64,000 nucleotides of DNA, from the NCBI GenBank assembly GCA_029961685.1, contig JARWKL010000001.1, positions 56,717,314 to 56,781,313 of the forward strand. Direction: 5' to 3'. The stretch comes from Aristolochia californica (Eukaryota > Streptophyta > Magnoliopsida > Piperales > Aristolochiaceae). Position numbers and translations under genes: made by a program. Of the stretch, positions 48,204 to 60,270 are shown piece by piece; within the stretch, counting starts at the first letter, position 1, and every line of letters starts with the position of its first letter. The notes beneath the pieces were generated by a model. That model made no database searches. It was not told the origin of the DNA and saw nothing but the letters and a program-made list of their open reading frames with translations.

Positions 48204-48420
48204 TGTTGGGAAGCCACCTTTGGTGAGACTTTATTGATGTCAATGTAGGAGACTTGGACATTTATCTTACTCAAATAAGCATATTAACAAGCAGAGGGCA
48301 TCATCAATCCAGTTCCTCTGGTCCTGTAACTTTGGATGATTTTCTTTTGTTATTTATGGTTGGGAGTCCTTTTTTGGAGCGGCGCCCATTATTACCATTA
48401 TTACCTTGATCGGCCACACT
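48204..48420. other. ERD2-like 3' flank
   Basis: 3' UTR and flank of the ERD2-like gene. No features seen. Confidence 0.4.
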
Positions 48421-48540
48421 ATCCACGTCATCCCGTCCCCACCGTCTCACAAATCCCAAGGCGCGACGCTTCCTCCCTCTAGTCCTTTTCCACCACGTCT
48501 CCCCTGCCTTCTCGTACCACGGCAGGTTCTGACACTTCCC

Positions 48541-48970
48541 CACGTGTCTCATCCCAACAGCTCCTCGTCTCCCACTAGCATTAACTTCTTCTTCCACGTG
48601 TCCTCCCCACGCCTCACGTACGTGCAACGCCGCAGAAAAAAATGACAAAAGATAAGCCACGTGGCATATGCCGCCGGCAAGACAGCTAAGCCGTTTCGAA
48701 GGGTCGCTACCACGTGGCGTCCTGCAGATCGTCGGTACGGAACGGCCTCGTGTCGACAGCTCAACATGAAGGCGAGCGTCGTGGTGAAAAAACGCCTTTC
48801 TCGGCTCTCCCTACGGATTTATTATTTTTGCTTTTTTTAATTCCGACCGGTGGGGTCCACATTAAACTTGGATTAGAGGCGGAAGCTTAATTTGCTGCCC
48901 CGCTAATCCTTCCGCTTCGACTTACGTGTCGCCGCAAACTATCTCCGGCGCTACTTATGCGCCACGTGTC
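48541..48970 (+). promoter_or_regulatory. Cluster of ACGTG (ABRE/G-box) motifs upstream of the AFP-like gene
   Basis: ACGTG cores lie within CACGTG or ACGTGTC contexts at 48541-48546, 48595-48600, 48615-48624 (CACGTACGTG), 48658-48663 (inside the palindrome GCCACGTGGC), 48711-48716, 48924-48930 (ACGTGTC) and 48963-48970 (CACGTGTC). Two more ACGT words lie at 48424 and 48494. Such clustered cores are the binding sites of ABF/ABI5-type bZIP factors, and AFP genes are themselves ABA-responsive in Arabidopsis. Confidence 0.7.
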
Positions 48971-48992
48971 TCTCTCCTCCGTGCCCCGTTGC

Positions 48993-48999
48993 TTTATAT
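48993..48999 (+). promoter_or_regulatory. TATA box of the AFP-like gene
   Basis: TTTATAT, 135 bases upstream of the ATG and just after the last ACGTG motif. Transcription would start near 49025, giving a leader of about 110 bases with two tiny uORFs (49057-49074 and 49102-49113). Confidence 0.5.
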
Positions 49000-49133
49000 C
49001 AGAATCCCCGGATTCGAGCTGGGACGAGACGTAGAAGGAGAGACGAACAACCCTAAATGCAGATTTTTCTGTGATTCGTTTTGTTAAGGGAAATCGGAGA
49101 TATGGTGTTTTAGAGGCGGAGAGATAGAGAGAG

Positions 49134-51920
49134 ATGTCGGCATTGGCTATGGTTTCTGAAGGAGAGGAAGAGGTGGAACTCAGTTTAGGTCTCTCGATAG
49201 GTGGATGTTTCAGGAAAGCCGACAAAACGGCGACGGCCGCGACGGCCACCACGATGGTGAATGATGTTTTTCACAAGTCCATTTCTTCTCCGAGATCCTC
49301 CGAGATCGATCTCGATTGCGAAGGGAGGGAACGACTCGTGGCTAGATCTAATGCTTCTACGTTGGTAGATGCGGAATCCAATGCCGCGGATGACCTCTTC
49401 AAGAGGAAAAAGGAACTTCATGCTCTTCGGAGACAGGAAGCGAGGAAGAAGCGCGATGAGAAGCAGCAGAAGAAGGGTCTCGCCCGAAGAAACGGATTTC
49501 TCGCGAATAACCACGTTCCAACGAGCACAGTGAACGACCGAGCGCTCTTGGATGCCCAGGAGTTGCAATGCAGGTTAAGTGATCGAGCCGTGAAGGAGAT
49601 TGAAGCCTCTTGGGCAGATAGGATTTGTAAAAAGAAAGAAAACGGTAGTGGTGGTTATAGTGGAGAGCAGAATGTGTCGCTGACTCTAAACCGGAACCAA
49701 CAACCTGCTTCTAACCCTAACACTTGTTCTTCTGCGCCCTTTCCCGTAATGTCAATGCAGTACCCATTTCATCCTGTCCAGTATATGCCCTATGGGAATG
49801 GGCTTTCGTTTCCTTACATGATGCCATGCTGGGGGCCGCCGGTGGCTCCCCCCACATCCTCCGGTCTGGGTAGGGATAAAAATATCTTTCAGCCTGTTCC
49901 GGTGCGGCCCTTCCAGCCACCGAATTCGTGTCAGAATGTTAATCAGATGCCTGGTGATCTGGAGCGGAATTACGGAAGGGGCACTTCTAGTGGATCGCAG
50001 GGTAGCAGCGCTTCCCTCGTCTCCAACAGTCAGAGCGCTTCATTGCAAGGTGAATACTATTTTATTGCCCTGCATTTCCCTACAATTTGGTAATAGGTAT
50101 AAGTTTGGAGCTTCCGTTTTTAGAGGACTTTTCCGAGATAGGATATCACGGGAGGATTTGTAATGCATTGGTTTCTTAATTTCTTTTACACGTCACGCTT
50201 TTGCAAGTATGGTGCTTAATGAGTTTCTCTGTGGCTTGTCTGCTTCATAACCTTAGACATTTTGATGATCGCTGCTCTGAAGCCTGGTATGATATCTGTA
50301 CATTTGGTTAAATTTGTGTCTTATTTGTTCCCATACGGAAAGTAATGCCGTTGTACATTGCTAAGTAGTAAAGTAGGTATTAAAGACTAGATCTATGGTG
50401 TTTCTTATTCTGGGTATAATGTTGCATCTGTGTACTCTTGTCTGGGAAGATAATCTGATATTGGAAAGTTATTTGTTGTGGAGATCTGACCAGTACCCGA
50501 TCCATGAAATCATCTTGTTTGACATTCACCTTGTGGTGTTGAATGACTAAGGCAATTCTTATTTGATTCATGATACATTTGAAAAGTTGTTGGTAAGGCA
50601 CATTTATCTTACTGCAATGATTTTTGGAAAGCCTAATGCAATTCAAATTCTCAGAATTAGGTTAAATAAACGTAAATAGTTAATTATTTGAAGAGAATTT
50701 TATAGATTGGTTTTCAAACCAAATCAGAGAAGCTGGTTTGAAAGTGAGCATAAGGTAATGTTCAAGAAAGCATAGGGAGAAATTGGTGTTGACATTTACC
50801 TCTCTCATTGAAGTTTTCTGAATAGTGATCCATGCTTTTTTATCACCATCCATTTTCAGTAACACCTTGGAATTGGTCCTTTTTAAGGGGAAAAGGAAAC
50901 TTAGAAAAAGGGGATAGTTCTTCATAAATGTTGACAACCCTGTATCGAAAAGTTTGATCACAAGCAATCTAAATTTTCTCTTTGTAGTTATAGTTTAGAA
51001 TATTTTTTCTTTCAATTAAATACTAAATTTATTCTATGTTACAGTTGACTTGGTGGTTGAGATTATTTTGTTTCACTTGGTTTGACTTGATCTGTAGGAA
51101 GATCTTACTTGGCATTGCCTTCGAGTTTGTCATATAATAATACAATTTGTTCAAGCTTGTGAAGCATCCAGCTGCCAACGTTCTTATGGAAAGCAAGTGA
51201 TTTCATTCTTAATCAGTTTCAACTGGTGCCATGAAAGAGTATTATGTAACAAATGCTAGTAAATGCTAAAAAGAAATAAGAAACTCAACGGGCGCTGCTG
51301 TTCAGAAGATGTTTGGGAAGTCATGCTGTTCTGATATCTAGTGTAGAAATGTTCAAATTGGACTGCAGCGCCTCGAGTGTTTCCGGGTTCTTTACTGTTA
51401 GTTTTTTCATCTGCTGGGTCTAAATATATCTCGTAAATTTTTTACAGCAGGGAGCTGCAGTGACACAAAAAGCTACAGAAGCCGCTCACCAGCAGAGCTA
51501 ACTGAAAATGCTAAAGCCCAGTCCGAGTACAGCGAGTCAACCCCTCGGAATGAGTCTGTACAGATTACTGAGGCCAAGGATAAAGCCGTGTCAAAGATCA
51601 GTCCAGGGACGCTGGAGGAACCTACTCAAACTGGACCGTTTTCATCAAGTAAGCCCTCGTCTCCCACGCAAGAGGGAGTAAAGGAACCTCCTCAATCGCC
51701 TTTGCTGCCCCAAATGCCTTGCGTTTCCACCACTGGTGATGGACCCAATGGGAAAACAATCATGGGGTTTCTGTACAGATATACAAAAACAGAGGTTAGC
51801 ATAGTCTGCGTTTGCCATGGGAGCTCCTTCTCACCGGCCGAATTTGTGAAGCACGCCGGCGGCTCGGATGTGTCACACCCATTAAAGCATATAATTGTGG
51901 TTCCTTCAGCTCTTGGGTGA
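49134..51920 (+). CDS. AFP: Ninja/AFP-family ABA co-repressor (2 exons, 461-462 aa)
   Basis: Exons 49134-50049 and 51451-51920 join in phase. A tandem CAGCAG at the acceptor also allows 51448 and one extra Ala. The N-terminal EAR motif LSLGL (residues 16-20) in [13 protein letters not shown] recruits TOPLESS-type co-repressors in this family. A basic region at about 90-114 ([20 protein letters not shown]) is a likely nuclear signal. The middle is Gln/Pro/Ser-rich. The C-terminal domain (last about 70 residues) has [44 protein letters not shown] and ends VVPSALG. In AFP proteins this part binds ABI5-type bZIPs; in NINJA it binds JAZ proteins. Expected role: nuclear negative regulator of ABA (or jasmonate) responses. 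The start is the first ATG in frame after the uORFs. Confidence 0.92.
50050..51450. other. AFP-like intron, nothing recognised
   Basis: The intron is 1.4 kb and AT-rich, with donor GTGAATAC and a tandem CAGCAG acceptor. No element or RNA gene recognised. Confidence 0.5.
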
Positions 51921-53853
51921 AGGTTGTGATTGCTCCGGCGTCTTTCTTGGCTTGTTTTCCTAACAGAGGACGGACGGTGGGGGCACTGTGTTTTGCTGAC
52001 TGTGAAGTAGGGAAAGAGTGGATGCGGAGGATGTGAATATATACAGGAAAGAAACTCCAAACGGGAGTACTCTTTGATTTTTCTTCTGTGAGCTTTAAAT
52101 GCAAATATTTTAATCTCAAACAAGAACGATTTCTCATCTTCTTTGCCAACCATATGACTACAAAACATCAATTCTCAGCTCACCGACTTGTGCATCTTGA
52201 TTACAAGAAACGTTCTGATCTTCATCCGCTCCATTTCTCCTCTTGTGGATTCTGTTTATTAGGGATATCTTCTTGTCGTGGGCTGTCGTCGAGGAGCTAT
52301 CTCGCCGGAAGCTCTTCTGCCCCTCCCACCGGCATACAGCTAGGTATTTTCTATCTTTATCACTTTCTCTCTCTCTCAGTGAATCTTCACCCCTCGCTGT
52401 GTTCACCATCGAACTCTTCCTCCACCGATGAAAACTAAACCCTTATCTCCCTGTTTGCTCCCCGTTTTCCTCCTTCCCTTTCTGTTTCTTTAATGTTTTT
52501 TTTCTTCTAATATGTTCGCCAGCTTTTGTTTTATTCTATTTCTTGTCCTAACTCAGATATGTCTGCCTACTAAAATATCAACTGTGTACTGATTTTGTTC
52601 TTTTCTGTTTGATGGGGCTTGTGAATTTTGACATGACTACTTGATTTCTCTTCTATTTTGACCACAAATAGCACTAATACTAGCAAAATATGACAAACTG
52701 AACCATTGAATCTAATATCTGATCACATTAGCTCATACAATCATAAGCCACAGTAAAGCATAAGCCAACAAAACCATATCAATATTAATTTGATACGAAG
52801 ATGCTTTCAAATATTATATCGATTGACCTTCTTTTTTTTTTCTTCTAATGTTCTCTACCCATTCGAATTGGAAACAGAAATAGATTTAATAAGAACCCCA
52901 TCTGATGCTGAATATTTGAACAAAATCTTTTTCATCGAACAAGTCTTTATTCGATAAAGACTACTTTTATACGAAGAAGAATCTGGTATCAGATTCACTG
53001 AACCAAATGCCATACAAGCAAGAGTAAGACATTCCAAAAGCTACATCCATTTATCCCATCTGCAGCAAGCCTAACATCTTCAACAGCACTAGGAGACGAT
53101 CAAACCTGGTGCACTTTTGGCTTACGAAACAAAGGACAGCAAAACAGAAAAAAGAATTACTTTGCTGACACAAATTTTCCTCTTCATGAACTCCACTGAC
53201 GATCCTTCTAAACCCATTCCAATATATATTGTATATACACCGTGCAATCAACACTACCAACATGATACTGGAAACTAATGTGGTAGCCCTACTTCTACAG
53301 TCAACACATGCAATTGGGTCATTTTGCAAAATGGTTGAAATGCAAGCAAACATTATACGATAAAGGAGGAACGTGGCAATGGCTCCTCCTTTTCTTTTCT
53401 TTTCTTTTCCTTTTCCTTTTCCCCGCTATTGTACATTTCTTGTTATAAGATCCATATGATACATATCAAAATTGTGTGGTACGTGATGTATGACCATGCT
53501 CCTCCCCTTCTTTGGAGTTCAGGTTTCAAAATTCCAAAAACTAATGAAAAGGGTGCCGTCTCTGGCATCTACTCCTTGCGAGTGGCTTGGACTGGAGTCG
53601 TAACAAGCTTGCAGCCCAGGTAACAGACTGGTTACCCCGAGTCCTGCACGATGCAGCAACCTACTCAAGAGTAAGTATAGGGTGGTGCGCTGTGTGACAG
53701 AATGCCATTGAAACAGCTTAGCCACAAAAGTCACATGCATAGACTCCGACTGCTGCAGATTGGAACCCATACCTGAATATCCAGGAGTCCCATCTCCTAC
53801 TGTCATTATCTTGACAAATCATCAGCTCTTGTAATTTACTTGATCGCACTAGA
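51921..53853. other. Convergent intergenic region between the AFP-like and Lys/Glu-rich genes
   Basis: Holds the 3' ends of two genes pointing at each other. No coding region supported. A (CT)n-type stretch lies at about 52364-52378, and a TTTTC repeat at 53390-53421. Confidence 0.45.
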
Positions 53854-56800
53854 TCAGTGGGGGATCACGTAGGGTAAAGCACATATATCTGCAGATTCTA
53901 TCTGCATTGCATCTGCCCACACAAGAGGCCTTGCAACTCCTGTTTCAACAACCTCATGCTCCACCTTAGCTTCTTGCCGACGACTTTTTTCACCCCCTAA
54001 CAACCACTCCTGGTCATCTCCAAAATCTATCCATTCATCCATTTTGGGAATGGAATATATTTGGCTTAGGTACTTCACATCCGGATGAGGTGGTTTGGTA
54101 GACGATACTTCACCATTCTCACAGGCTTCTACAGTGAGGGGCAGCGGCCTCAAGTTATTTGAAGATGGGTGTGCATCAGCAAGTGGGAGTCTCAAGCCAA
54201 TAGAAGATGAGACATTTTCTATTACACCATTAACTTTATGTTCCTTATTTGTTTCTACCTTCTTGCCAACAGGTGCTCCTTGTCGATCTGAAGCGCAAGG
54301 AATACGGACATGGTTAGCCTCTAATTTCCTTCCATTCTCCATGGGCGGATGGGAGGAAGAAGATTGTCTTGGCAATTTATTAGGCTGAATGTCATTTTCT
54401 GTAAGCAAAAAACAGTAAACAAAGGTAGAACAGAAGTGCAAAAGAGAGATTTAACATATTTGTTAAGAAACAATACATCCCACCAAAGGAGGAACTCACC
54501 ATGTAAGAATCCATTCATCTCGAATTCCTTTCTCTTCTTGGGTTTTTCCTCATTAACAGCATTCTTCTCACCATTCTTCAGTAAGGGTTTATTAATATTA
54601 AAAGTACCCACTTGATCCTTTTTGCTGCTTTCTTTTAACTTGTCATGCTCTTTATGCTTCTGCTCCCCTTTCTCCAATTTCTCCTTCACTTTTTCCTTCT
54701 CTTTTTCTTTCTCTTTATCCCTGTCTTTTCTTTTCTTGTCCTCCCGATCTCTGTCCCTGTGTTTATTTTCCCTTTTATCATCCCCCTCCCTCTCGTTGCT
54801 CTTCTCTTTACCTTCACCCTTTTTCTCCAATTGCTTCTCCATGGGTTTACCCATCCCCTCTTGCTTTCTTCGTTCTTGACCCACAAGGCTGTGTGCCATC
54901 TGGTTCCCCGTGCCCCTGTAGTCCTCCCTGTCCCTATGCCTGTGTTGCCTTCTATCCTCACCCTCTTTCTCCTTGAACTTCTCAGATGGTAGGATTGCAC
55001 CCTCAGTCCTTCTTTGATCTGTAGTAATAACGCAATCCACAACTTGATCGGCTGCAGCTCCTTCATTTCTAATCCTCTTTCCCAACTCCTCCAATACTTT
55101 TGAGTTCTTAAGCTCTTCAGCTCGTCTGTTGGTTTCACCCGTCTTCTCTCCATTGTGACTTTCAATTCTTCCTTCAATCTTCTTTTCATCTGCTGTTCTG
55201 CCTTTGTCTTTATCTTTATCCTTGTCCCTTTTCTTGTCTTTGCTTTTGTGTTTCTCCTTCCGATCTTTCTTATCCTTGTGTTTATCCTTGCTCCTCTCTT
55301 TGTCTTTTTTATCTTTTTTTTCTCTCTCCTTCTTCTCCTTTTTATGTTTTTTCTCTTTGTTCTTCTCCTGAAAATGACATTTTGGGTCAGGTACACAAAG
55401 AAATTAGGATTGACCTCTCTCATTTAAGATCCAAGAGAAAAGAAACAATCAGAAAGGCAGCACTACAAAATATTGAACTGCAAACCGTATAAAGTTCTAC
55501 CTGCAAACTACACTATGAGAAAACAACTTAGTTCACTGAGAGCCAATAAAGAAGCCAGACATTTACATGGAAAAAGAAAAACTAAGTGTTAAAAGAGAAT
55601 CCAGAGTCCAACAGATACAGCAAAATTGGAGGAAATATATGAAATTCTGAAAAAGAAGTGACAAAAGAGACAAACAAATTAAACTATAGTTAACATATGC
55701 ACTTATTAGGCACTTGGATGATGTTATTATGTGTGAATGGCACACAAACAATCAGGTCCTTGCCTTGAGCCATGAAAAAAAAGGTCCTCATCATTATCTA
55801 AGTTCTCACAGTAAATATTTACATTTTTATTTGTAAAACAAATTATCCTTCTTCCAACTAAACTATTGTAATTAACACGATCCTGTGTCTTCTCCGCATC
55901 GAAGTGATCATAAGCTTTCCAGTAGTTACTACCGCCTTATGATAAACTCTTTGCAGTTCAGGTAAAGGGGACATGTGCTTCCTTATTTGGCACAAGCATA
56001 AAATTATATTTAAAATTCTTTAAAGGCCACCAGAAGAAACTACATAACTAATATCAATCCACTAATAGGAGTCACTACCATAGCCCCATGACTGATGCAG
56101 AATGATTCCATTAAAAATCAGTAATCTTTTAACACTATTAAGTGGACCTTGAGTGTTAATGGCAAACTGAAATGTAATAAATACAGTCAAAGAAGACAGG
56201 CATCAGAAATGTGTAAATACCACGCTTACAGTCAAAAGAACGAAAAAAAGTCAGTCCTTCCCACATTGTATCAAGCAGTAACAGATACAGGTTACATGTC
56301 AACCACTTATCAATAAATTTAAGTATCACTATACGCATCAAACACTAATCAATAAATTTAAGTATCGATCAGTAAATTTAGTTTGTTCAGCACCAACCAC
56401 AAGCTTTTTTTAAAGAAACAAGAACCCTACACAATGATACCTCCCTCCATCCATCCCTATCCCAGAAGTTCTTTGAAGATTCCCTTGCCACAGCATGAAG
56501 AAGGTTAAACTGCAACAGATATAATAGTTCATTCTGCAGTCCTCAGGTGTGTATGAAGAGTTCCTTAGCATTCTAGGGCCTTTACTCGTCCACAAAATAT
56601 TAAAAAGGCATTCCTATGCAGATTCAGGATCTGAATAGAAAAGCATACAGGATAAAGATGTCAAAAATACTCTCTTCCCCATGTGTCCAAAAGGTATGTA
56701 TATGTTTTCTTTCCAGGGATCTCCTAAAAATCCTTGAGTCACTCTATTGCATCTATCAACATCAACCATTCGATGCCACCAATGAGATATCCATATGCAG

Positions 56801-58431
56801 ATGCAGGATTTTAATAGAGTCCAAAGATTCCAGACGAAGGTGTGCAAAACCCCTCTCTTCAGCTCTACCTCCTCTCCTACAAACATGTATTTGTTTTATC
56901 TTTGTGCAACTGGAACAAGAAACAAATCTAAAGGCAGATCCCTAGTCATCTAACTACCATTATTATATTAGATTATCAAACAAATCAAAGGAATTCCTAT
57001 AACACAACAATGAGAAACATGTGCAGATGAAGTAAAAAGTTTTAGCGCCAGATGCACATAATTAGGCCACCATGGCAGAAGGTGGATAAGACAAATTAAT
57101 GGAAGATCTGATTGTAAAGGTCCTAAAACTGCAAAATCCCTATCCATTCAAACTGCATGAAGGGCATAGTATGAAGGAAGGGCCTAATAAAAAGCATAAG
57201 GACCCCAACCAGTAACTTGTTAATGTTAATTCAATTAAAACAACAGTGGGAGTCATCCCTAAATGACACAGAACTTTTGGAATCACCTCCAACTGACACA
57301 GAACTTCTGCACCTGTGAAAATAGATGTTCCATGAGAAGGTTGAATAATCCATTAGTGCGCACCTAACAACAATCTTGAAACATTAAAAGCCACATGTAG
57401 TTATCAGGATTCCCCATGATCCTTAGGTTGTAAAGTAGTTAAACAGAATGCCCCATCTAAAACCCATAGAAGTTGTCATGATGCATCTTTCTGACTTCGT
57501 TTAAGTGGTGATATCAGCAACAAAATAGCAGCTGTGTGATGACATATTAGAACCCAACAGTTCATATATACTAAAGCTAAGAATATGAGAAGCACAAACC
57601 ATAGCCAGTCAGCAGATCTCAAGCTCTATACAACCTCTAGAGCGTGGAAAAATCCTAAAAACATTAGTTCCAAAAAATGGCTCAGCAAGTACAAACTTCG
57701 AACAAGAGCCCATCCTACTGAAGAGATAGTTCCAGTCCACATGTTAGAAAATTTGTACTTCATCAAAAGGCAGACCATGTCTTCTTCCCAAAACAGGACA
57801 GCAAATTTAAGCACGGCACACCTTGAACTTGGACAGAGAATAATGCACTAAGAATAATGAGAAAACCAAACATCCTCATAAACAATGTACTTGCTAGTTC
57901 GAAACATAGCTGAAGTCAGACACCAGAAGAACTACACTTCAGTTGTTGCTGCAGAGACAAAGAGGAGATGTCCTTGTTTCTGATGAACTTATTTACAGTA
58001 TACCAAACTATGGGCCACTGGGGAGTGTAAAAGAGCATTGAAGTGGCATAAAACAAAAGCTTGCTTCATAAAAGGAAAATAAAATCCAATCCACCATAAT
58101 CAGCCAAAAGGCCCTCAACACAATAACTTATAGCATAACGAAGACTTCGTCTTAAAGAATAGCCGTCTATATTTGTTCATTGAACTCACCAAAATGCACC
58201 TAGGATAAAAAAAAAAAGTACAAACTAATGAAGCCTTTGGCTGTTATAGGATAAGTCCTACTAGTTTCCATATTTCAGAAATACAAAATAGAACACAAGG
58301 TTCTCACCAAACCAAGGAAAGAAGTAACAAGATAAAAGGGAAAGCAGATTAACCTTTGCAAGTAAATCTGCGACATCATCCTTAGCCTTCTTTTCATATC
58401 CAGGTGGCGGAAATGGAAAGCAGCGAGACAT
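53854..58431 (-). CDS. Lys/Glu-rich plant protein of unknown function (3 coding exons, 496 aa)
   Basis: Minus strand. Coding exons 58431-58354, 55367-54500 and 54398-53854 join in phase (78, 868 and 545 bases). The start MSRCFPFPPPGYEKKAKDDV is a conserved N-terminal signature I associate with plant proteins loosely named myb-like protein X; there is no Myb domain here. Residues 27-315 are dominated by Lys, Glu, Asp and Arg in short KEK/KDK/HRDR repeats, likely disordered or coiled coil with nuclear-type basic runs. The C-terminal third is less biased and has a distinctive block at about 423-451 (KYLSQIYSIPKMDEWIDFGD, then QEWLL). Function is not known to me. A leader exon probably ends at 59341 (donor GTAATTCC) and joins an acceptor at 58485. 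Confidence 0.85.
54700..55367 (-). repeat. Low-complexity coding region (Lys/Glu/Asp/Arg)
   Basis: Purine-rich on the minus strand, pyrimidine-rich on the plus strand. It yields spurious open frames on both strands that should not be taken as genes. Confidence 0.85.
55368..58353. other. Intron between coding exons 1 and 2 of the Lys/Glu-rich gene
   Basis: 3.0 kb. No transposon ends or coding sequence recognised, which contrasts with the TE-filled introns of the other genes here. A CAATAAATTTAAGTATC word of about 20 bases is repeated near 56310 and 56350. Confidence 0.5.
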
Positions 58432-59470
58432 TGCACAGTAAACCCAGATCAGCGTCGTAGGCCAAAAACACTGCTTCTTCTCCAACTAAAAATTTCCAGA
58501 TGTGACTTAGTTCCAAAAAGTGAAAGAACCAGCAACCGTAGTCTTCTTGTCCATGCACCATGTCACCACATTCATTTCTACCTTCACTATCGTTCCATTA
58601 ATCCCAGAGAAAAACTTCTCAAAGTTCGATATTCAGTGCCCTTGCCACTATAGATAACCAAACTTACCACTCAACCAAAAATTACTAAATAAAGTGGAAA
58701 AATCTAAAGATAATTAGTCCCACGCACTAAGTTTAAGCCAAAGCGTTGGTAATCTGATCCTGTGCCTCGTCCGCAGACCAGAAAAGAATAATCACCCGTT
58801 ATTTATTAGCAAAAACCAGTATCGGGTTTGCGAAAAGAGCATCTCCCAGAAGCCAAGCGAAGCAAGAAAATCCGAGCTGGTTCGCCAACCAGAAAATGAA
58901 AAAAATTCACATCAGTGTAACTCAGACGAGTCTTGTGCCATATTTTAAAGTGCAGTCCTCTTCCATAGAGTAAAAAGACCCTCTAACTCGCCAAAACATC
59001 AAGAAACTCAACAGCGGAGCTACTGAATTCACACGACAGACTTCCAGAAAGATCCGAACATAAAACCATTCTCGAGATCTCTGAAGCACCTCAGCAGTAA
59101 CTCGTGTCTTGTCTTCCTAGCACCAATAATTTTCAAGGCTGATCCTGACCCTAACAGCGAAGAGCGTGCACTACCAGAGCACGGAGGAGTAACGATCCGA
59201 CGAAACCCTAGAACCTCCACCCCCAAGAAAATAGAAAACAAAGAATCAAAAACCCTAATCGGATGTTCCGCCAAGTAAACAGAGGAAATGATCAAGGAGA
59301 AGAAGATCTGAGGAGAGACGAAGGCCGGGGTAGGAATTACCTTGTCCGCTACAAAGAAGACATTTTGTAGGAGGACAAGATCCCCGTTGCACAATTTCCA
59401 AAGAGAGAAACAAGAAAATCTCTCCCTGCTCTGTCTGTGTGGGGAGTGAGTGGCCGTGTCTCGGTCTCTC

Positions 59471-59515
<45 letters not shown>

Positions 59516-59725
59516 TTCTGTGGTGATTCGTTGAGTAATTCCTTCCTTGTGTTCTGTTCTGTCAATAATTTCTTCAAAAAGAGAGAGCCAAAATTGTTTG
59601 GGTTCTGCAGCGAAATCGTAGAAGAGATTGTTCAGAGGATACACGCGAATGAGGGAGTGTGGGTGTGCCCCTCTTTTTCCCCAGCTCCGCACTCATAAAA
59701 GAGAACCCCAGCGCAGGGAAGAGAA
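58354..59725 (-). other. Leader exons and leader intron of the Lys/Glu-rich gene
   Basis: A predicted untranslated first exon runs from about 59725 to 59341, ends AGCGGACAAG before GTAATTCC, and contains a GA repeat. The second exon begins at 58485 after TTTTTAG and carries the start codon at 58431. The 5' leader intron is thus 58486-59340. This is inferred from splice signals, the open frame and the TATA box only. Confidence 0.5.
59461..59518 (-). repeat. GA dinucleotide repeat in the leader exon
   Basis: TC/TCTG-type repeat on the plus strand, read as (GA)n in the predicted leader exon of the Lys/Glu-rich gene. Short interruptions (G, TT) break it. Confidence 0.85.
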
Positions 59726-59750
59726 TTCTACAAAACCAGGGAGAGAGGGT

Positions 59751-59757
59751 ATTTATA
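59751..59757 (-). promoter_or_regulatory. TATA box of the Lys/Glu-rich gene
   Basis: Reads TATAAAT on the minus strand (within TTCTATAAATACCC), about 25-30 bases upstream of the inferred transcript start near 59725. Confidence 0.5.
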
Positions 59758-59759
59758 GA

Positions 59760-60270
59760 AGAATACTGAGCAGTAAATGTCGATGCCTCATACTTCTCAC
59801 ACACACTAGGCGCAGCTCCAATCTGTGCACACCGTTCGTGGGACAGCACACGTTAGCACAACCGAGAGAGCAAAGCTTCCCCCCCCCTGCTCTCACCTCC
59901 ACCACACGTTCCAGGCCAGTGCTAATGTGTCCCGTGGGCTGACCTCTCCGGTTTTCCACTCTTTTTGTATCGACTGGGCCGAGAAATTTTACTATAAGAA
60001 TAATATCACAATAAATATAACTATATAAAAGTGATATATAATAAAACTAATATATTAAAAATATGAATATAATAACTATAAGAATATTTAAATAGAAATA
60101 TATAATTTTATATCACATTGTAAGATATAATATAATATAAATAAATAAAAATTTTACTTTTATAAATTAAATCATTTTATTTTTTAGAAATTTTATAAAT
60201 TTAATTATAATATTTGTAGGTAATATATAAAATATTATAATATATCATTATACTAAATAAGAAGTCTTCG
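59760..60270. other. Intergenic region, very AT-rich right half
   Basis: 59760-59960 has promoter-like mixed sequence with ACGT words. 59980-60270 is almost only A and T with many TATA steps, possibly a matrix-attachment type region or decayed element. No gene seen. Confidence 0.4.

Noticed and set aside
51692..52171. 159-residue minus-strand frame over the AFP-like 3' end
   Set aside because: It overlaps the conserved C-terminal exon of the AFP-like gene and its 3' UTR, with no recognisable domain.
52855..53037. Possible small gene or organelle DNA insert near 52.9 kb
   Set aside because: One plus-strand stretch looked protein-like, but it is short, stops soon and matches nothing I can name.
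54622..55427. Plus-strand Leu/Phe/Ser-rich frames resembling membrane proteins
   Set aside because: They are the complement of the Lys/Glu-rich exon, where purine-rich codons read as hydrophobic ones on the other strand.
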